NCBI RefSeq assembly: GCF_014648095.1
Contig: NZ_BMQL01000040.1
Location: 1 to 41,264 of the forward strand
DNA: 41,264 nt
Source of the DNA: Deinococcus ruber
GTDB taxonomy: Bacteria; Deinococcota; Deinococci; Deinococcales; Deinococcaceae
Direction of reading: 5' to 3'
Shown here: one piece after another, positions 15,839-28,929 of the stretch
How the letters are laid out: each line of letters starts with the position of its first letter
Position numbering within the stretch: the stretch's first letter is position 1
The notes under the pieces: generated by a model
The model's database searches: none
What the model saw: the letters and a program-made list of their open reading frames with translations, nothing else
Told to the model about the DNA's origin: nothing
Made by a program: the position numbers and the translations under genes

Positions 15839-18301
15839 ATGACCGCCACCCGCACCCACGTGGAGTATTTCGTCGACGGCATGGACTGCGCCAGCTGCGT
15901 CCAGAAGGTCGAGCGCATGGTCGCGACCCTCCCCGGCACCGCCGACGTCAAGACCAGCTTCACCAAACAGACCCTGCACCTCTCGCTCGACGAAAGCAGA
16001 ACGCCCCGCCACACGCTCGAGAAGAACCTCAAAGCCCTCGGCTACACCCCCAACCCCCTCACCCCCGCCCCCACGCCGCCGGCCCCTCCCAGCGTCTCCG
16101 CCCCCACCCTGGAGTACTTCGTCGACGGCATGGACTGCGCCAGCTGCGTGCAGAAGGTCGAGCGTATGGTGGCGACCCTCCCCGGCACCACCGACGTCAA
16201 AACCAGTTTCGCCAAGCAGACGCTGCGTCTCACCCTGGACGAAAGCCGCACCTCCCGCCACACGCTCGAAACGAACCTCAAAAATCTCGGTTACGCGCCG
16301 TCCGCGCTCACCCCTCCCGCCCCCACGTTGGACGACGCGGCGAACGCCCCCCACAGCGCGCCGGTCTCTGTCCCTCCGGCGATCCACGCGAAGCCCTGGT
16401 ACGCGGCCGGGCAGGGCCGCCTGGTGGTCAGCAGCGGGGCGCTGCTGGCCCTGGCGTTCCTGTTCAGTTTCATCGAACCGCGCCTGGCCACCGTGGGGTA
16501 CGTCGCCGCGACGCTGCTCGGCACCTGGCCGCTGGCCCGCAAGGCCTCCGCGAGTGCCCGGCTGGGCGATCCGTTCAGCATCAACATGCTCGTCTCGATC
16601 GCCGCCATCGGCGCTGTCCTGATCGGCCAGGCACCCGAAGGGGCCGTGGTGGTGTTCTTCTTCGCCATCGGCGAGCTGCTCGAAGGCGTGGCCGCCGGCA
16701 AGGCCCGGGCGGGCATTCAGGCGCTCGCCGCCCTGGCTCCCAAAACCGCGCTGGTGCTGCACGGCGATCACCAGCACGAAGTCCCGGTCGATCAGCTCGA
16801 AATCGGACAGCAGGTTCTGGTGCGGCCAGGCGACCGCGTGCCGTCGGACGGCACCATCCTCACCGGCACGTCCAGCGTGGACGACAGCCCGGTCACCGGT
16901 GAAAGCGTCCCGGTCACCAAAACCGTGGGCGATCCAGTCTACGCGGGCAGCATCAACACCGACGGGGCCCTCACCGTGCGGGTCGACAAAACCGCTGCGG
17001 ACAACACCATCGCCCGCATCATCCACCTGGTCGAGGAGGCCGAGAGTAGCAAAGCGCCCACTGCCCGCTTCATCGACCGCTTCAGCCGCGTCTACACCCC
17101 GGGGGTGGTGCTGGTCGCGGCCCTCGTTGCGGTGGTGCCGCCGCTGCTCTTCGGTGCCCAGTGGTACCCGTGGATCTACAAAGGCATCAGCCTGCTGCTG
17201 ATCGGCTGCCCCTGCGCTCTGGTGCTGTCGGTTCCGGCCGCCGTGACCAGTGCCATCAGTGCCGGCACCCGCCGCGGCCTGCTGATCAAGGGCGGCGCGG
17301 CCCTCGAAACAATCGGACGCGTCACCACCATCGCGTTCGATAAGACCGGCACGCTCACCGCCGGCAAGCCCCGCGTGACCAACGTCATCCCCCTGGACGC
17401 GGCCCCGAACGACGTCCTGCGGCTGGCCGCCGCGGTCGAGACCGGCAGCAACCACCCGCTGGCACTGGCCATCGTCCAGCACGCCAAGACCGAGGGCCTC
17501 ACCCTGCCGGGCGCGCAGAACGCTCAGGCGCTGCCCGGCCGGGCCGCCACCGCGCTGATCGAGGGTCGCTCGCTCGCGGTCGGTTCCCCGCGGTACGCCG
17601 CCGAAACCACCCGGCTCCCAGCCGACACCCTGGCGTCCATCGCCGCGCTGGAAGCGCAGGGCCGCACGGTGGTGGTGCTGATGGACGGCCCGCGTCCGCT
17701 GGGCCTGATCGCCCTGCGCGACGAGCCCCGCCCGGACGCCAGCGCGGCCATTCAGGACCTCAAAGCACTCGGGATTCGCCCGCTGATGCTGACCGGTGAC
17801 AACGCCCGCACGGGGGCGGCCATCGCTGCGGATCTGGGCCTGGACGTGCAGGCGGAACTGCTGCCGGAAGACAAGCTGAACGTCATCCAGCACCTCAAGA
17901 CGACCGGCCGCGTGGCCATGGTGGGCGACGGCATCAACGACGCGCCCGCCCTGGCGCTGAGCGACGTGGGCATCGCCATGGGCGGCGGCACCGAGGTCGC
18001 GCTGGAAACCGCCGACGTGGCCCTGCTGCAGGGCCGGGTCAGCGGCGTGCCGAACCTGGTGCGGCTGTCCCGCGCCACCATGAGCAATATCCGGCTCAAT
18101 ATCGCCTTCGCGCTGGGCCTGAAGCTCATCTTCCTGATCACCACCCTGCTGGGATACACCAACCTCTGGATGGCGATTCTGGCGGACACCGGGGCCACCG
18201 CGATCGTCACCGCGAACGCCCTGCGGCTGCTGTCCTGGAAAGGCCAGCCTCAACCCGCGCAGGCCGCCCCGCGCCCGACCTCCACGCCCGCGCGCGCCTG
18301 A
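15839..18301 (+). CDS. P1B-type heavy-metal ATPase (Zn/Cd/Pb exporter) with two HMA domains
   Basis: This 820-aa inner-membrane pump has two N-terminal HMA domains, each with GMDCASC (Cys17/20 and Cys100/103). A Pro/Ala linker is followed by eight predicted helices, TGES (353-356), the membrane metal site CPC (457-459, IGCPCALVLSVPAAV), the phosphorylated Asp501 in DKTGT, SNHPLA and VGDGINDAPAL. These assign it to the ZntA/CadA (P1B-2) group. The HMA copies are near-identical in protein and DNA, a recent duplication. It is first in a coupled run of metal genes, with an ArsR/SmtB-type operator inside its promoter. ATG 15839 fits the leaderless promoter. Confidence 0.93.
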   Translation: MTATRTHVEYFVDGMDCASCVQKVERMVATLPGTADVKTSFTKQTLHLSLDESRTPRHTLEKNLKALGYTPNPLTPAPTPPAPPSVSAPTLEYFVDGMDCASCVQKVERMVATLPGTTDVKTSFAKQTLRLTLDESRTSRHTLETNLKNLGYAPSALTPPAPTLDDAANAPHSAPVSVPPAIHAKPWYAAGQGRLVVSSGALLALAFLFSFIEPRLATVGYVAATLLGTWPLARKASASARLGDPFSINMLVSIAAIGAVLIGQAPEGAVVVFFFAIGELLEGVAAGKARAGIQALAALAPKTALVLHGDHQHEVPVDQLEIGQQVLVRPGDRVPSDGTILTGTSSVDDSPVTGESVPVTKTVGDPVYAGSINTDGALTVRVDKTAADNTIARIIHLVEEAESSKAPTARFIDRFSRVYTPGVVLVAALVAVVPPLLFGAQWYPWIYKGISLLLIGCPCALVLSVPAAVTSAISAGTRRGLLIKGGAALETIGRVTTIAFDKTGTLTAGKPRVTNVIPLDAAPNDVLRLAAAVETGSNHPLALAIVQHAKTEGLTLPGAQNAQALPGRAATALIEGRSLAVGSPRYAAETTRLPADTLASIAALEAQGRTVVVLMDGPRPLGLIALRDEPRPDASAAIQDLKALGIRPLMLTGDNARTGAAIAADLGLDVQAELLPEDKLNVIQHLKTTGRVAMVGDGINDAPALALSDVGIAMGGGTEVALETADVALLQGRVSGVPNLVRLSRATMSNIRLNIAFALGLKLIFLITTLLGYTNLWMAILADTGATAIVTANALRLLSWKGQPQPAQAAPRPTSTPARA

Positions 18302-21300
18302 TTCCCCCAACCCTCGTCCGGGCGTTTGGCGCAGGCTGAACGCCCTCACTGCTGGAGACCCATGCCTGAAATCACCGTGTACACCGTTCCCAACTGCGCG
18401 GACTGCGCCGCCGTCAAAGCCCTGCTGACCCGCCACGGTGCCGCCTTCACCGAACGCAACGTGCGCGGCGATCCGGACGCCCTGGCCGAGCTGCTGCGGC
18501 GCGCGAATGTCCGCATCGCACCGGTGGTCATGATCGGTGAGCAGGCGTACTACGGGCCCTTCGACACCGTGAAACACCACCTGACGGCCGCGCTGACAGT
18601 TCTGGAAGCGCGGCTGTGAGTGCCCCGCTCCAACAGATCTTTACCCTCACCCTGATTCCGGTGGCGGCCACCATCCTCGGTGGCGTCGCCGCCAGCTACC
18701 GCGTCCCGGCGGAACGCACCCGCAGTTTCGTGCAGCATTTCGCGGCGGGCGTGGTGTTCGCCGCGGTCGCCGGGGAGTTGCTGCCGGAAATCACCAAAGG
18801 GCATCAGCCGCTCGGGGTGGTGATCGGGTTTGTGCTGGGCGTGCTGGTAATGCTCGGCGTGCGGCAATTCGCGGAGCGGCTGGAACGCCAGCCCGGCAGC
18901 GCCGGCAGCGTCAGCCTGATCGCCGCGGTGGGCATCGACGTGTTCATCGACGGGCTGCTGATCGGGGTGGGCTTTGCCGCTGGCGCGCGGGTCGGCACCC
19001 TGCTGGTGATCGCGCTGACCATGGAGCTGCTGTTCCTGGGCGTGTCGGTGGTGGCCAGCCTGATGCAGGCCGGTTCCTCCAGAAGCCGCAGCATCCTGAC
19101 GGTGATGGGTCTCAGCGTGGCCGTGATCGCCGGCGCGGTGCTGGGCGGCACGCTGTTGCAGCACGTGAGTGGCCTGGCGCTGGAGATCGGCCTGTCGTTC
19201 GGCGCGGCAGCGCTGCTGTACCTGGTGACGGAGGAACTGCTGACCGAGGCGCACGAGGTGAAGGAAACGCCACTGATCACGGCGGCGTTCTTCGCCGGCT
19301 TCGTCGCGCTGTACCTGCTGGAGCTGGCCTCGTGAGCGCGCGGGTTCGTCCAGTCGCTGTGCTGCTGGGCCTGGTGCTGCTCGAGACGCTCATCAAGCTG
19401 TGGGCCGCCGCCCACCTGACGCCCGGCAGCGACCGTGTGCTGCTGCCGGGCGTGCTGCATCTGGGCTTCACCCTGAACCCGGGGATGGCCTGGGGGCTGC
19501 TCGGCGGCCTTTCCGCCCCGCTGGCGGCGCTGCGGCTGCTGGTGGGATTGGGCCTGCTGTGGGCGCTGCTGACCCACCGGCTGCAGCCAGCGCAGCGCTG
19601 GCCGCTGGTGCTGGTGGCCGCCGGAGCGCTGGGCAATGCGGTCGACGGCCTGACACGCGGCGCCGTGGTGGACTATCTGACGTCCCCGCTGCTGGACACC
19701 GTCTCGATGCTGCTCAGCCGTCAGGCCTTTCCGATCTTTAATGTCTCGGACGTCCTGGTCAGCGGTGGGGTGCTGTGGCTGCTGGTGTCCAGCCGGCGGT
19801 CACCGCCTCAAGCGGCGGTGGATACAGCGGGAGGCACCCGCCGCCAGGAGACCCCATGAAGCGGGCGGTCGTGCTGCTGCCGCTGCTGCTGAGCGCGTGC
19901 GCCTCCCCGCCTCTGCGCGGCGTGCACACCTTCCAGAACGCCTCCTCGCACATCACCGGCAAGGTCACCTACCCGCAGACGCCGCCCGCCGGGGGCGCAC
20001 ACAATCCCGTGTGGCAGAACTGCGGCAGCTACGCACAGCCGCTGTATGACGAATACGCGGTGCATAGCCTGGAGCATGGAGCGGTGTGGATCACCTACCG
20101 GCCAGACCTTGCGCCGCAGCAGCTGCGGCAGCTTCAGCAGCTGGTAGACGGTCGGCCGTACCTGCTGCTCTCCCCGTACCCGAACCTGCGGGTGGCGGTG
20201 GTGGTCAGCGCGTGGAACGCGCAGCTCGACCTGAGCTCCCCGTCGGATCCGCAGCTGCTGCCATTCATCCAGACGTACGCGCAGGGCGGCAGCGCGCCAG
20301 AAATCGGCGCGCCCTGCAGCGGCGCGTACGGCGAACCGGCGTGAGGTGGGGCCGGTGGCTGATCGCGGCGGCCCTGCCGCTGCTGGGGTGGTGGCTCGGA
20401 CAGCAGCGGTTTCGTCCGCCAGGGGAGAGCAGTCCGGACGTGCGCTTCGCGCGGGACATGAGCGTCCATCACAGCCAGGCGGTGCAGATGAGCGTGATGA
20501 TGCTCAAACGCAGCAGCAACCCGGCCCTGCGGTTGCTCACGCAGGACATCACCCTGACGCAGCAAGCACAGATCGGGCAGATGAGCGGCTGGCTGATGGC
20601 CTGGGGGCGTCCCCTGAGCGGCCAGACCAGTCCACCGCCCGGCCTGCCGGACATGGGCCTGGCCTCCAAGCAGGAACTGCAACGCCTGGAGACGCTGCCA
20701 CTCAGCGTGGCCGAACCCGTGTACCTGGCGATGATGAAACGCCACCACCTGGGTGCCGTCCGCCTGGCCCAGGCGGCGCTGAAGAGCGTGCAACGCCCGG
20801 AGGTTCGCGCCTTCGCGGCGCGGCTGGTGACCGCGCAGACCGCCGAGGTCGCGCAGATCGACGCCCTGCTGAAGACCCGCATGTCCATCAACGCACCGGT
20901 CGTGCCGGAAACCACAGACGTCCACCATGAGTAAGCCTGCCAGTCAGAACCCCCGGGGGAAATCGGTTCAGAGGGGCAGCGTGCTGCCCTTGGCCGCCGC
21001 GCCCGGGGAGGCCTGCCCGGAGCATGCGGGGAGACCGGGGGAATCCCACCTGCACGCGCCATGCCGTGAGGACGCAGCGTGGCGACAGCGCGCGGCGACA
21101 CCATGAACCGCCTTCCTGAACCGCGTAAATCCAGGGCCGAGCGGCACGCCCGTCGTTCACCCCGTCAAGAACCCGGGCGTGCCGGTTCCGCCGAACCGCT
21201 CCTGGCTCCGCAGCATTCAGCGCTGCTGATTCAGGCGATGGGGATCACCGGGGTGACCGTTTCGATCAGCTCCTTCTGGACTGGCCGGCCGGTGTTCGGT

Positions 21301-24300
21301 GTCCTGTATGCCCTGGTGGGCGTGGCGTGGCTGGCCGGGCACTTCCGTCAGTGGCGCTGGACGCCCCGCCGACGGGACGCCCTGCTGCTCACAGCGGGGA
21401 TGCTGCTGGCCTGGATCCTGTTCGGCTTCGAGGTCGTCGGGTGAGCGCCGCTGGGCAGCAGGCGGCGTGGCGGTGCAGAGCAGCCGAACGCGCCACCAGC
21501 GTATGACCGCATGCCTGCACAGACAGGTGCCTTTTCAACGCGTCGCGTGTGCTCACACGTGGCCTACAGGAGATGACATATGACCCATTCTCACCATGAC
21601 CATGCAGACCATGATCACGCCGGCCACTCACATGGCCACAGTCACAGCCATGCCCCGGCGGATTTCGGGCGGGCCTTCCTGATCGGTATCGGGCTGAATA
21701 CCGCGTTTGTTATCGCGGAGGTGATCTACGGCACCATCGCGAAGTCGCTGGCCTTGGTGGCCGATGCGGGCCACAATGCCAGCGACGTGCTGGGGTTGCT
21801 GCTGGCCTGGGGCGCGTACTTGGCCGCCAGACGCCGTCCGTCCCAGAAACACACCTACGGGCTGCGGCGCAGCAGCATCCTGGCGTCCCTCACCAACGCG
21901 GTGCTGCTGCTGGTGGCACTTGGGGCCATCATCTGGGAGGCTGTGCACCGCTTTCAGCAGCCCGCACCGGTGGCTGGCGGAACGGTCATCTGGGTGGCGA
22001 CCTTGGGCATCGTCATCAACGGCATCACGGCGTACCTGTTCGCCTCGGGCCGCAAGGGGGATCTTAACCTGCGGGGAGCCTACCAGCATATGTTCGCCGA
22101 CGCGCTGGTGTCGGCGGGCGTCGTGGTGGCGGGCGTGGTGATCCTGCTGACCGGCTGGCTGTGGCTTGATCCGCTGGTGAGTCTGGTGCTGGCCGCGGTG
22201 ATCCTGTACGGCACCTGGGGGCTGCTGCGCGAGTCGCTGGACCTGGCACTGGACGCGGTGCCGGAAAGCGTGAATCTGGCGGAGGTGAAGTCGTTCCTGA
22301 GCACCCAGCCGGGCGTCGAAAGCATTCACGATCTGCACGTGTGGGGGATGAGCACCACCGAAACTGCGTTGACGGTGCATCTGGTGGTACCGGCGGGCCT
22401 GGATGAAGGCGGGTTGCAGCACCTGCGGCACGAGCTGCACGAGCAGTTCGGGGTGGAGCACGCGACGGTGCAGGTGGAGCAGGGCCGGGTGCCGTGCAAT
22501 CTGATTTCGGATGACGTGGTGTGACCGCTCCGCTGCTGAGGTACACTACGCAGGTGATAATCGCTTCTCAAGAAGAGTCCTGCGAGGTGACCACCATTCA
22601 TCCCGCAGCGGTGCAGCGGGCACTCGACGCCCTCCCGGATGAACGCTGCGTGAACGAGGCGACCGCGCTGCTGAAAGTCATCGCCGATCCCACCCGCCTG
22701 CGGCTGCTCAGCGCGCTCAAGACGGGCGATCTGTGCGTCTGCGACCTGGCCGTGGTCACCGGCATCAGCGAAAGTGCAGTGAGCCATCAGTTGCGCCTGC
22801 TGCGGGCCCACCGCCTGGTCACCTTTCGCAAGGAAGGCCGGGTGGTGTACTACCGGCTGCTGGACAAGCACGTCACCACGCTGATCGCCAGCGCGCTCGA
22901 CCATGCGCGCGAGTAGCTGGGTGCTCCTGCTGATCGGTGCCCTGCTGACGGTCGGCCTGCTGGCGTGGCTGCTCACCGAACGCCGCTGGGCGGGCAGCCT
23001 GTACTGCATCGAACGGCCCGGCACCCTGTGGAACGGCCTCACGGCCCTGCCGCCCGGCCTGACGCCGGAATGTCCGGACAGCCAGAGTTACCGCCAGGAA
23101 GTCCGAACGCGCTTCAGCCGGGTGGAGCGCTACCGCGCGGACGGCTGGAACCCCAGGGCGCTCCTGCCGCTCCTGAAGCAGGGAGGTTATCGTCAGACCA
23201 CCGACGATGACGTGGCCCCGGGGAACTACGCGGCGTTCCTCTCGGGGCCGGGAGGCACCCTGCAGTACCTGGCCACGCGTCAGGCCGGGCAGACGGTGTT
23301 CACCCTCAGCGGTCGACCATGACGGCCAGCGCCGCACGCTCAGCCGGTGTCAGTGGGCGGCGTGCGCCGATGCGGCGCACCAGCACCAGCGTCACCACGG
23401 CCACCAGCAGTTCAAAGCCGATACACAGCGTCCAGAAGGCCCGTGGGCCTGCGATCACATGGTCGATCAGAAAGCTGAAGTTCTGACCGAAGAACCCGGT
23501 GACCAGGGTGAGCGGCAGGAAGATGGTCGCGACCATGGTGAGTTGGCGGGCACTCGCTCCCTGTCTCCGGTTCTCCAGCGCCAGGTAGATGTCGAAGGCC
23601 CGGTCTGCCTGGCTGCGGGCGAGTTCGAGCCGCTCCAGCGTGTGAACGGCGTGATCCCGGATGTCCCTGAAGTACGGCACCTCCTGGGGACTGACCACCG
23701 GCGGGCCGGCGTGCAGCAGGGCCCCCAGCACCTCCCGAAGCGGAAAAATCACCGCATGCGCGCTGTGGATCCGTTCGCTCAGCACGAAAATCCGCTGCAG
23801 CACCGGCTCTTCCGGCCCGGACGCCTGCGTCAAGTCACGCCGAACGGTGCGCAGCTCCGTCTCCAGACGTTCGACCAACGGCCCGTACTCATCCACCAGG
23901 GCGTCCAGCAGCACGTACAGCAGGCTGCTGGCATCGGCACGCCACGCGGCAGGCACCCGCTCCCAGCGGCTGAGGATCTCCTCCACCGGGAGGCCTGAGC
24001 CGTGCCGGACACTGATCACCACGTGCTCACCGATGAACAGATCCAGTTCGTGAATTCCCAGTCCCCCGCCGGGCGTCTGAAGGACGCCGTGGGCCACCAG
24101 GAATTCGAAGCCCGGGTAGGTCTCGAGTTTCGCGCGTTGATGGGCGTGGATGGCGTCCTCCACCGCCAGCGGATGCAGGCGAAAGTGCCGCTGCAGCACG
24201 GCCAGGCTCGGCGGGGTGGGCTCCGTGAGGTCAAACCACAGGAACCCGCCAGCAGGCGGAGCCTCCGTCAGGGCGGCGTGCCAGGACAGTGGAACGGCCT

Positions 24301-27300
24301 GATCAGCCGTCAGCTGGTACGCGGGGAGGAGCGGGTGGGCGGGGGGTGGTTCCTGCATGGGTGACCTCGTTGACCTGCGGGGAAGCGGCGGTGTGCATCG
24401 GCAAGCATCTGGGTTGCCGCGACGAACCCGGCAGGGTATCGGCGTGGTTCACGCTGAAGGGCGTGTGGAACGGGTATTCCATCCAGGGGGAAGGGCATCT
24501 CAGGCGGGTGTTGCCTTGCATCCACTCCGTTTTCAAGACGCCACCAACTCGCTCTCCTGCTGATCCAAGAATTTTCTTTATCGTCCTTGACTTCTTTTTT
24601 CGTCTTGCCTAATATCGAGGTATGTCCCGAGAGCTGCTGTCGTCCTCCGCCGGCGACTACCTGAAACAACTGTATCTGCTGAGCCAGACCGCACTGGTCA
24701 AGACCGGCAGCGCCAAGGTCAACACCCAGGCGCTGGCGGACGCGCTGAACGTCACGCCCGCCAGCGCCACCGGCATGCTCCGCAAGCTCACCGACCTGGG
24801 TTTCGTCCACCACGCGGCCTACCAGGGCGCGACGCTCACCCCGCAAGGCGAAGCGCTCGCCCTGGAACTGCTGCGCCACCACCGGCTGCTGGAACTGTTC
24901 CTGCACCGCGCCCTGGGATACGCGCTGGATGAAGTGCACGCGGAAGCCGAGCAACTGGAGCACGTCATCAGCGAAACCTTCGAAGCGCGCATGGCGGAAT
25001 GGCTCGGCCATCCCACCCACGACCCGCACGGCGATCCGATCCCCGCGCTGGACGGCAGCCTCCCACGCCGCGACGAGCTGCACCTGAGTGCCGCGCCGGT
25101 CGGCAGCGCGGCCGTGATCGTCCGGGTGCCGGGCCAGGATCCGGCCCAGCTGCGCTCCCTGGTCGCGAGCGGCCTGGTGCCCGGCGCGAACATCAGCGTG
25201 CTGCACCACCATCCGGCGTTCGGCACGCTGACGATTCAGCTCGGCAGCGAGACGCGCACGCTGGCGCTGAGCGTCGCCGACCTGGTGTACGTCACGCTGC
25301 CCGTCTCGCAGCCAGAGCCGCAGGGATGAGCCGCGCTGAAGACCTCCCCGGATTGGACAGCCGCATGAATGCCCGGGCCACGTCCGTGCTGCAGAACCGC
25401 TCAGCCCGCCGGGGAGTGCAGCGGGTGCTGCCGTTCCTGGGGCCAGCCTTCGTGGCGAGCGTCGCGTACATCGACCCCGGGAATTTCGCCACCAACATCC
25501 AGGGCGGCGCGCGTTACGGCTACATGCTGCTGTGGGTGATCCTGCTCGCCAACCTGATGGCGATGCTGATCCAGAATCTCTCATCCAAACTCGGCATCGC
25601 CACCGGGAAGAACCTGCCGGAATTGATCGGCGAGCGCTTTCCTACCGCAGGCCGCTTCTTCTACTGGATTCAGGCCGAGCTGATCGCGATGGCCACCGAC
25701 CTCGCGGAGTTTCTGGGAGCGTCCCTGGCCTTCCAGCTGCTGTTCCACATTCCGCTGCTGTGGGGCGCGGTGCTGACCGGCATCGTGACCTTCAGCGTCC
25801 TGGCGCTGCAGCGCCGGGGCTTCCGTCCGATCGAGATTGCCATCTCGGCCTTTGTGGGCGTGATCGTGCTGTCGTACGTGGTGCAGCTCTTCCTCAGCCG
25901 GCCCGGCCTGGACGCCCTGGGGGGCTTCCTGCCGAAGCTCGCCGGGCCGGACAGCCTGTACCTGTCGGTGGGCATCATCGGGGCAACCGTGATGCCGCAC
26001 GTCATCTACCTGCACAGCTCCCTCACCCAGGGGCGCATTCAGACGGGCAGTGAGGAGGAAAAGCAGCGCCTGGCCCGCTTCAACCGCCTGGACGTGATCC
26101 TGGCGATGGGCCTGGCCGGCCTGGTGAACATGGCCATGCTGACGTCCGCCGCCGCGGCGTTTCACTTCACCGGTCGGCAGGATGTGGCCGATCTGACGGT
26201 GGCGTACAAGACCCTCACGCCGCTCCTGGGCGGCGGAGCGGCCATCGCCTTCGCCCTGGCCCTGCTCGCGTCCGGCCTGTCGAGCTCCACCGTCGGCACC
26301 ATGGCCGGTCAGGTGGTGATGCAGGGCTTCGTGGGCTTCCGCATTCCGCTGCTGCTGCGCCGCCTGCTGACCATGATCCCGGCCTTCGCGGTGATCCTGG
26401 CGGGCCTGAATCCCACCTCCACCCTGATCCTCTCGCAGGTGGTGCTGAGCTTCGGCATTCCCTTCGCGCTGATTCCGCTGCTGCTCTTCACCGCCCGGCG
26501 TGACCTGATGGGCAGCCTGGTGAACACCCGCACCGTCACGGTGCTCGGCTGGTCCGTCGCAAGCATCATCATCGCCCTGAACGTCTACCTGCTGGTTCAG
26601 ACCTTCGCTGGTTGAAGCGAACGTCAGCGCCGGGATCGCCAGCAGGACAGGGCGGACGACACCGAACGTTCTTACCTGGTGCGGGGGCAACCGTCACCGG
26701 CAGGCGGCGCAGGCCGCCAGCGCCACGCGCCGACCAGCAGCAACGCCGCCGCCAGCAAGGCCGGCCCGTTCCCCGGGCGAACAGACACCGTCTGTGCTTC
26801 GCTCCGCTGGTGACGGGCATGCAGCACGCCCTGACCGTGATCCAGCCGCTGCTGAACCCGTCCCAGATCGTCGATGACCGCTGTGACGCCACGGTTCACG
26901 CTCCGCAGCACACCGCCGGGTCTTGGATGACCAGTGGCAGAAGCCGGATGAAGGGGGATCGGGGTCACGCGCAGCCGATCTGCCGAAGCTCAGCTGCCAT
27001 GGATGGGACAACGCGCGAACGACATTGGACGGTCGCGGGAGGCTCACCCTGTCGCTGGCTGTGCATGTCCGTCCGCCAGACTAATCCAGAGTAATCCACT
27101 TGTCTTTGTCAACTCACTCGTTTATCTTGCTCGCATGAAGATCTACTCAGGGATCGTCTTGCTCACGCTTTCGCTCACCAGCGTCGCCGCTGCCGCCCCC
27201 AGCGACCCGGTGAAGTTCGTCGGCCTGCTCGAACAGATGCGCGGCCACTACGACGCCATGCTCTTCAACTACCAGCGGGGCAACACCGCCCTGGCCCTCA

Positions 27301-28891
27301 AGCACGCCAGCCACCCGGCCAACGAGCTGTACAGCGCCGTCAAGACCGACCTGACCCCCGCCCTCCAGACGCGCTTCCTGAACGACTACAACACCATCAA
27401 CGGCGTGCTGAAGGCCAGGAAGCCGGTCGCCACCCTGCAGGCGGCCCTGCACACCTTCTCGGCGGACGTGGACGCGGCCATCGCCACCCTGCCCGCCGCG
27501 ACCCGTCAGGATCCGAAGTTCGGCGCGCGGGTGATCTCGACCATCCTCGGCAACACCAAAACGGAATACAGCGGCGGCGTGGCGAACGGCCAGGTCAGCA
27601 GCGTCACCGAGTACCAGGACGCCCAGTTCTACCTCGCCCGCGCCACCGGCTGGCTGGCGAAGTACCGCGCCCAGTTCCCGGCCGATCAGGGCGGACAGGC
27701 GGCCGCCGCGCTCAGCCAGGCGAAGACCGTGTTCTCCGCCAAGGCCGAACCGCAGGTCTTCAACACCCAGCTCGACCGGGCCCGCACCGAACTCGCCGAG
27801 ATCAGCGGCGACACCCTGGCCGCCACGTCCGGCCCGGCAGCGGATTTCGCCAGCATCCAGACGCTGCTCGCCACCGCCCGCAGCCACTACCGGAGCGGCA
27901 TGACCGACGCGGCGAACGAGGCCGTGATCAGCGCCTACCTCGACCACTTCGAGCAGCTGGAAGCGCCGCTGGCCACCAAGAACAAGCCGCTCGAACTGAA
28001 ACTCGAGGAGACCCTCAAAAACGGTCTGCGCGCCCTGATCAAACAGAAGGTGCCGCCCACCCAGTTCAGCGCGGCCCTCGATGCGACCCTGAAGGATCTG
28101 AAGACCGCCCAGGGGCTGCTCGAATGAACCTCCAGAAGTTCCTGCTGGGTCTCCTCGTCCTGCTGGGTCTCGGCACGGCCCTGGCAGCTCCGAGCGTCGA
28201 TGTGCCGAATGAACTGAGACTCACCCATGACCTGGTCTCGCAGTCGCTGCGCGAATACGCCCAGGGCAAGTCGCAGCAGGCCTTCCGGACGGCGCGCAGC
28301 GCGTACCTCGATCACTTCGAGTATGCCGAGCCGCCGCTGCGGGTGCTCAACCCGGACCTGATCCTCGAGATGGAGTACCGCTTCGCCGACCTGCGCAACG
28401 GCATGAAAGCCGGGCAGCCGACGGGCGAGCTGCAGAAGATCGCCGGGGACATCGACGGCAGCCTGCGCAAGGCCGAAAGCATCGTCAGCGGCACCGGCGT
28501 GCTCGGGCCGACGCTGGCCGCGACCGGCGGCTTCACCATCCTCTTCCGCGAGGGCCTGGAGGCGGCGCTGCTGATCGCCGCGATCTTCGCGTACCTCGAC
28601 ACCAGCCGCAACACCCAGCTGCGGCGCGCCGTGTGGTACGGCGGCGCAGCAGCGCTGCTGGCCACCGCGCTCACCTGGGCGCTCGCCACCTACGTGCTGT
28701 CCATCGCGCCGGTGTCCCGTGAGCTGATCAGCGCGGTCACCAGCGCCATCGCGGTGGTGATCCTGTTCTCGCTGTCGTTCTGGCTGCTGCAGCAGTCCGA
28801 CCGTCGCCGCAGTGTGGAGTTCATGCGCGCCCGCGTCAGTCAGGCGGTGCAGAGCGGCAGCCTGCTGGCACTGGGCGCGGTGACCTTCACC

Positions 28892-28929
<38 letters not shown>
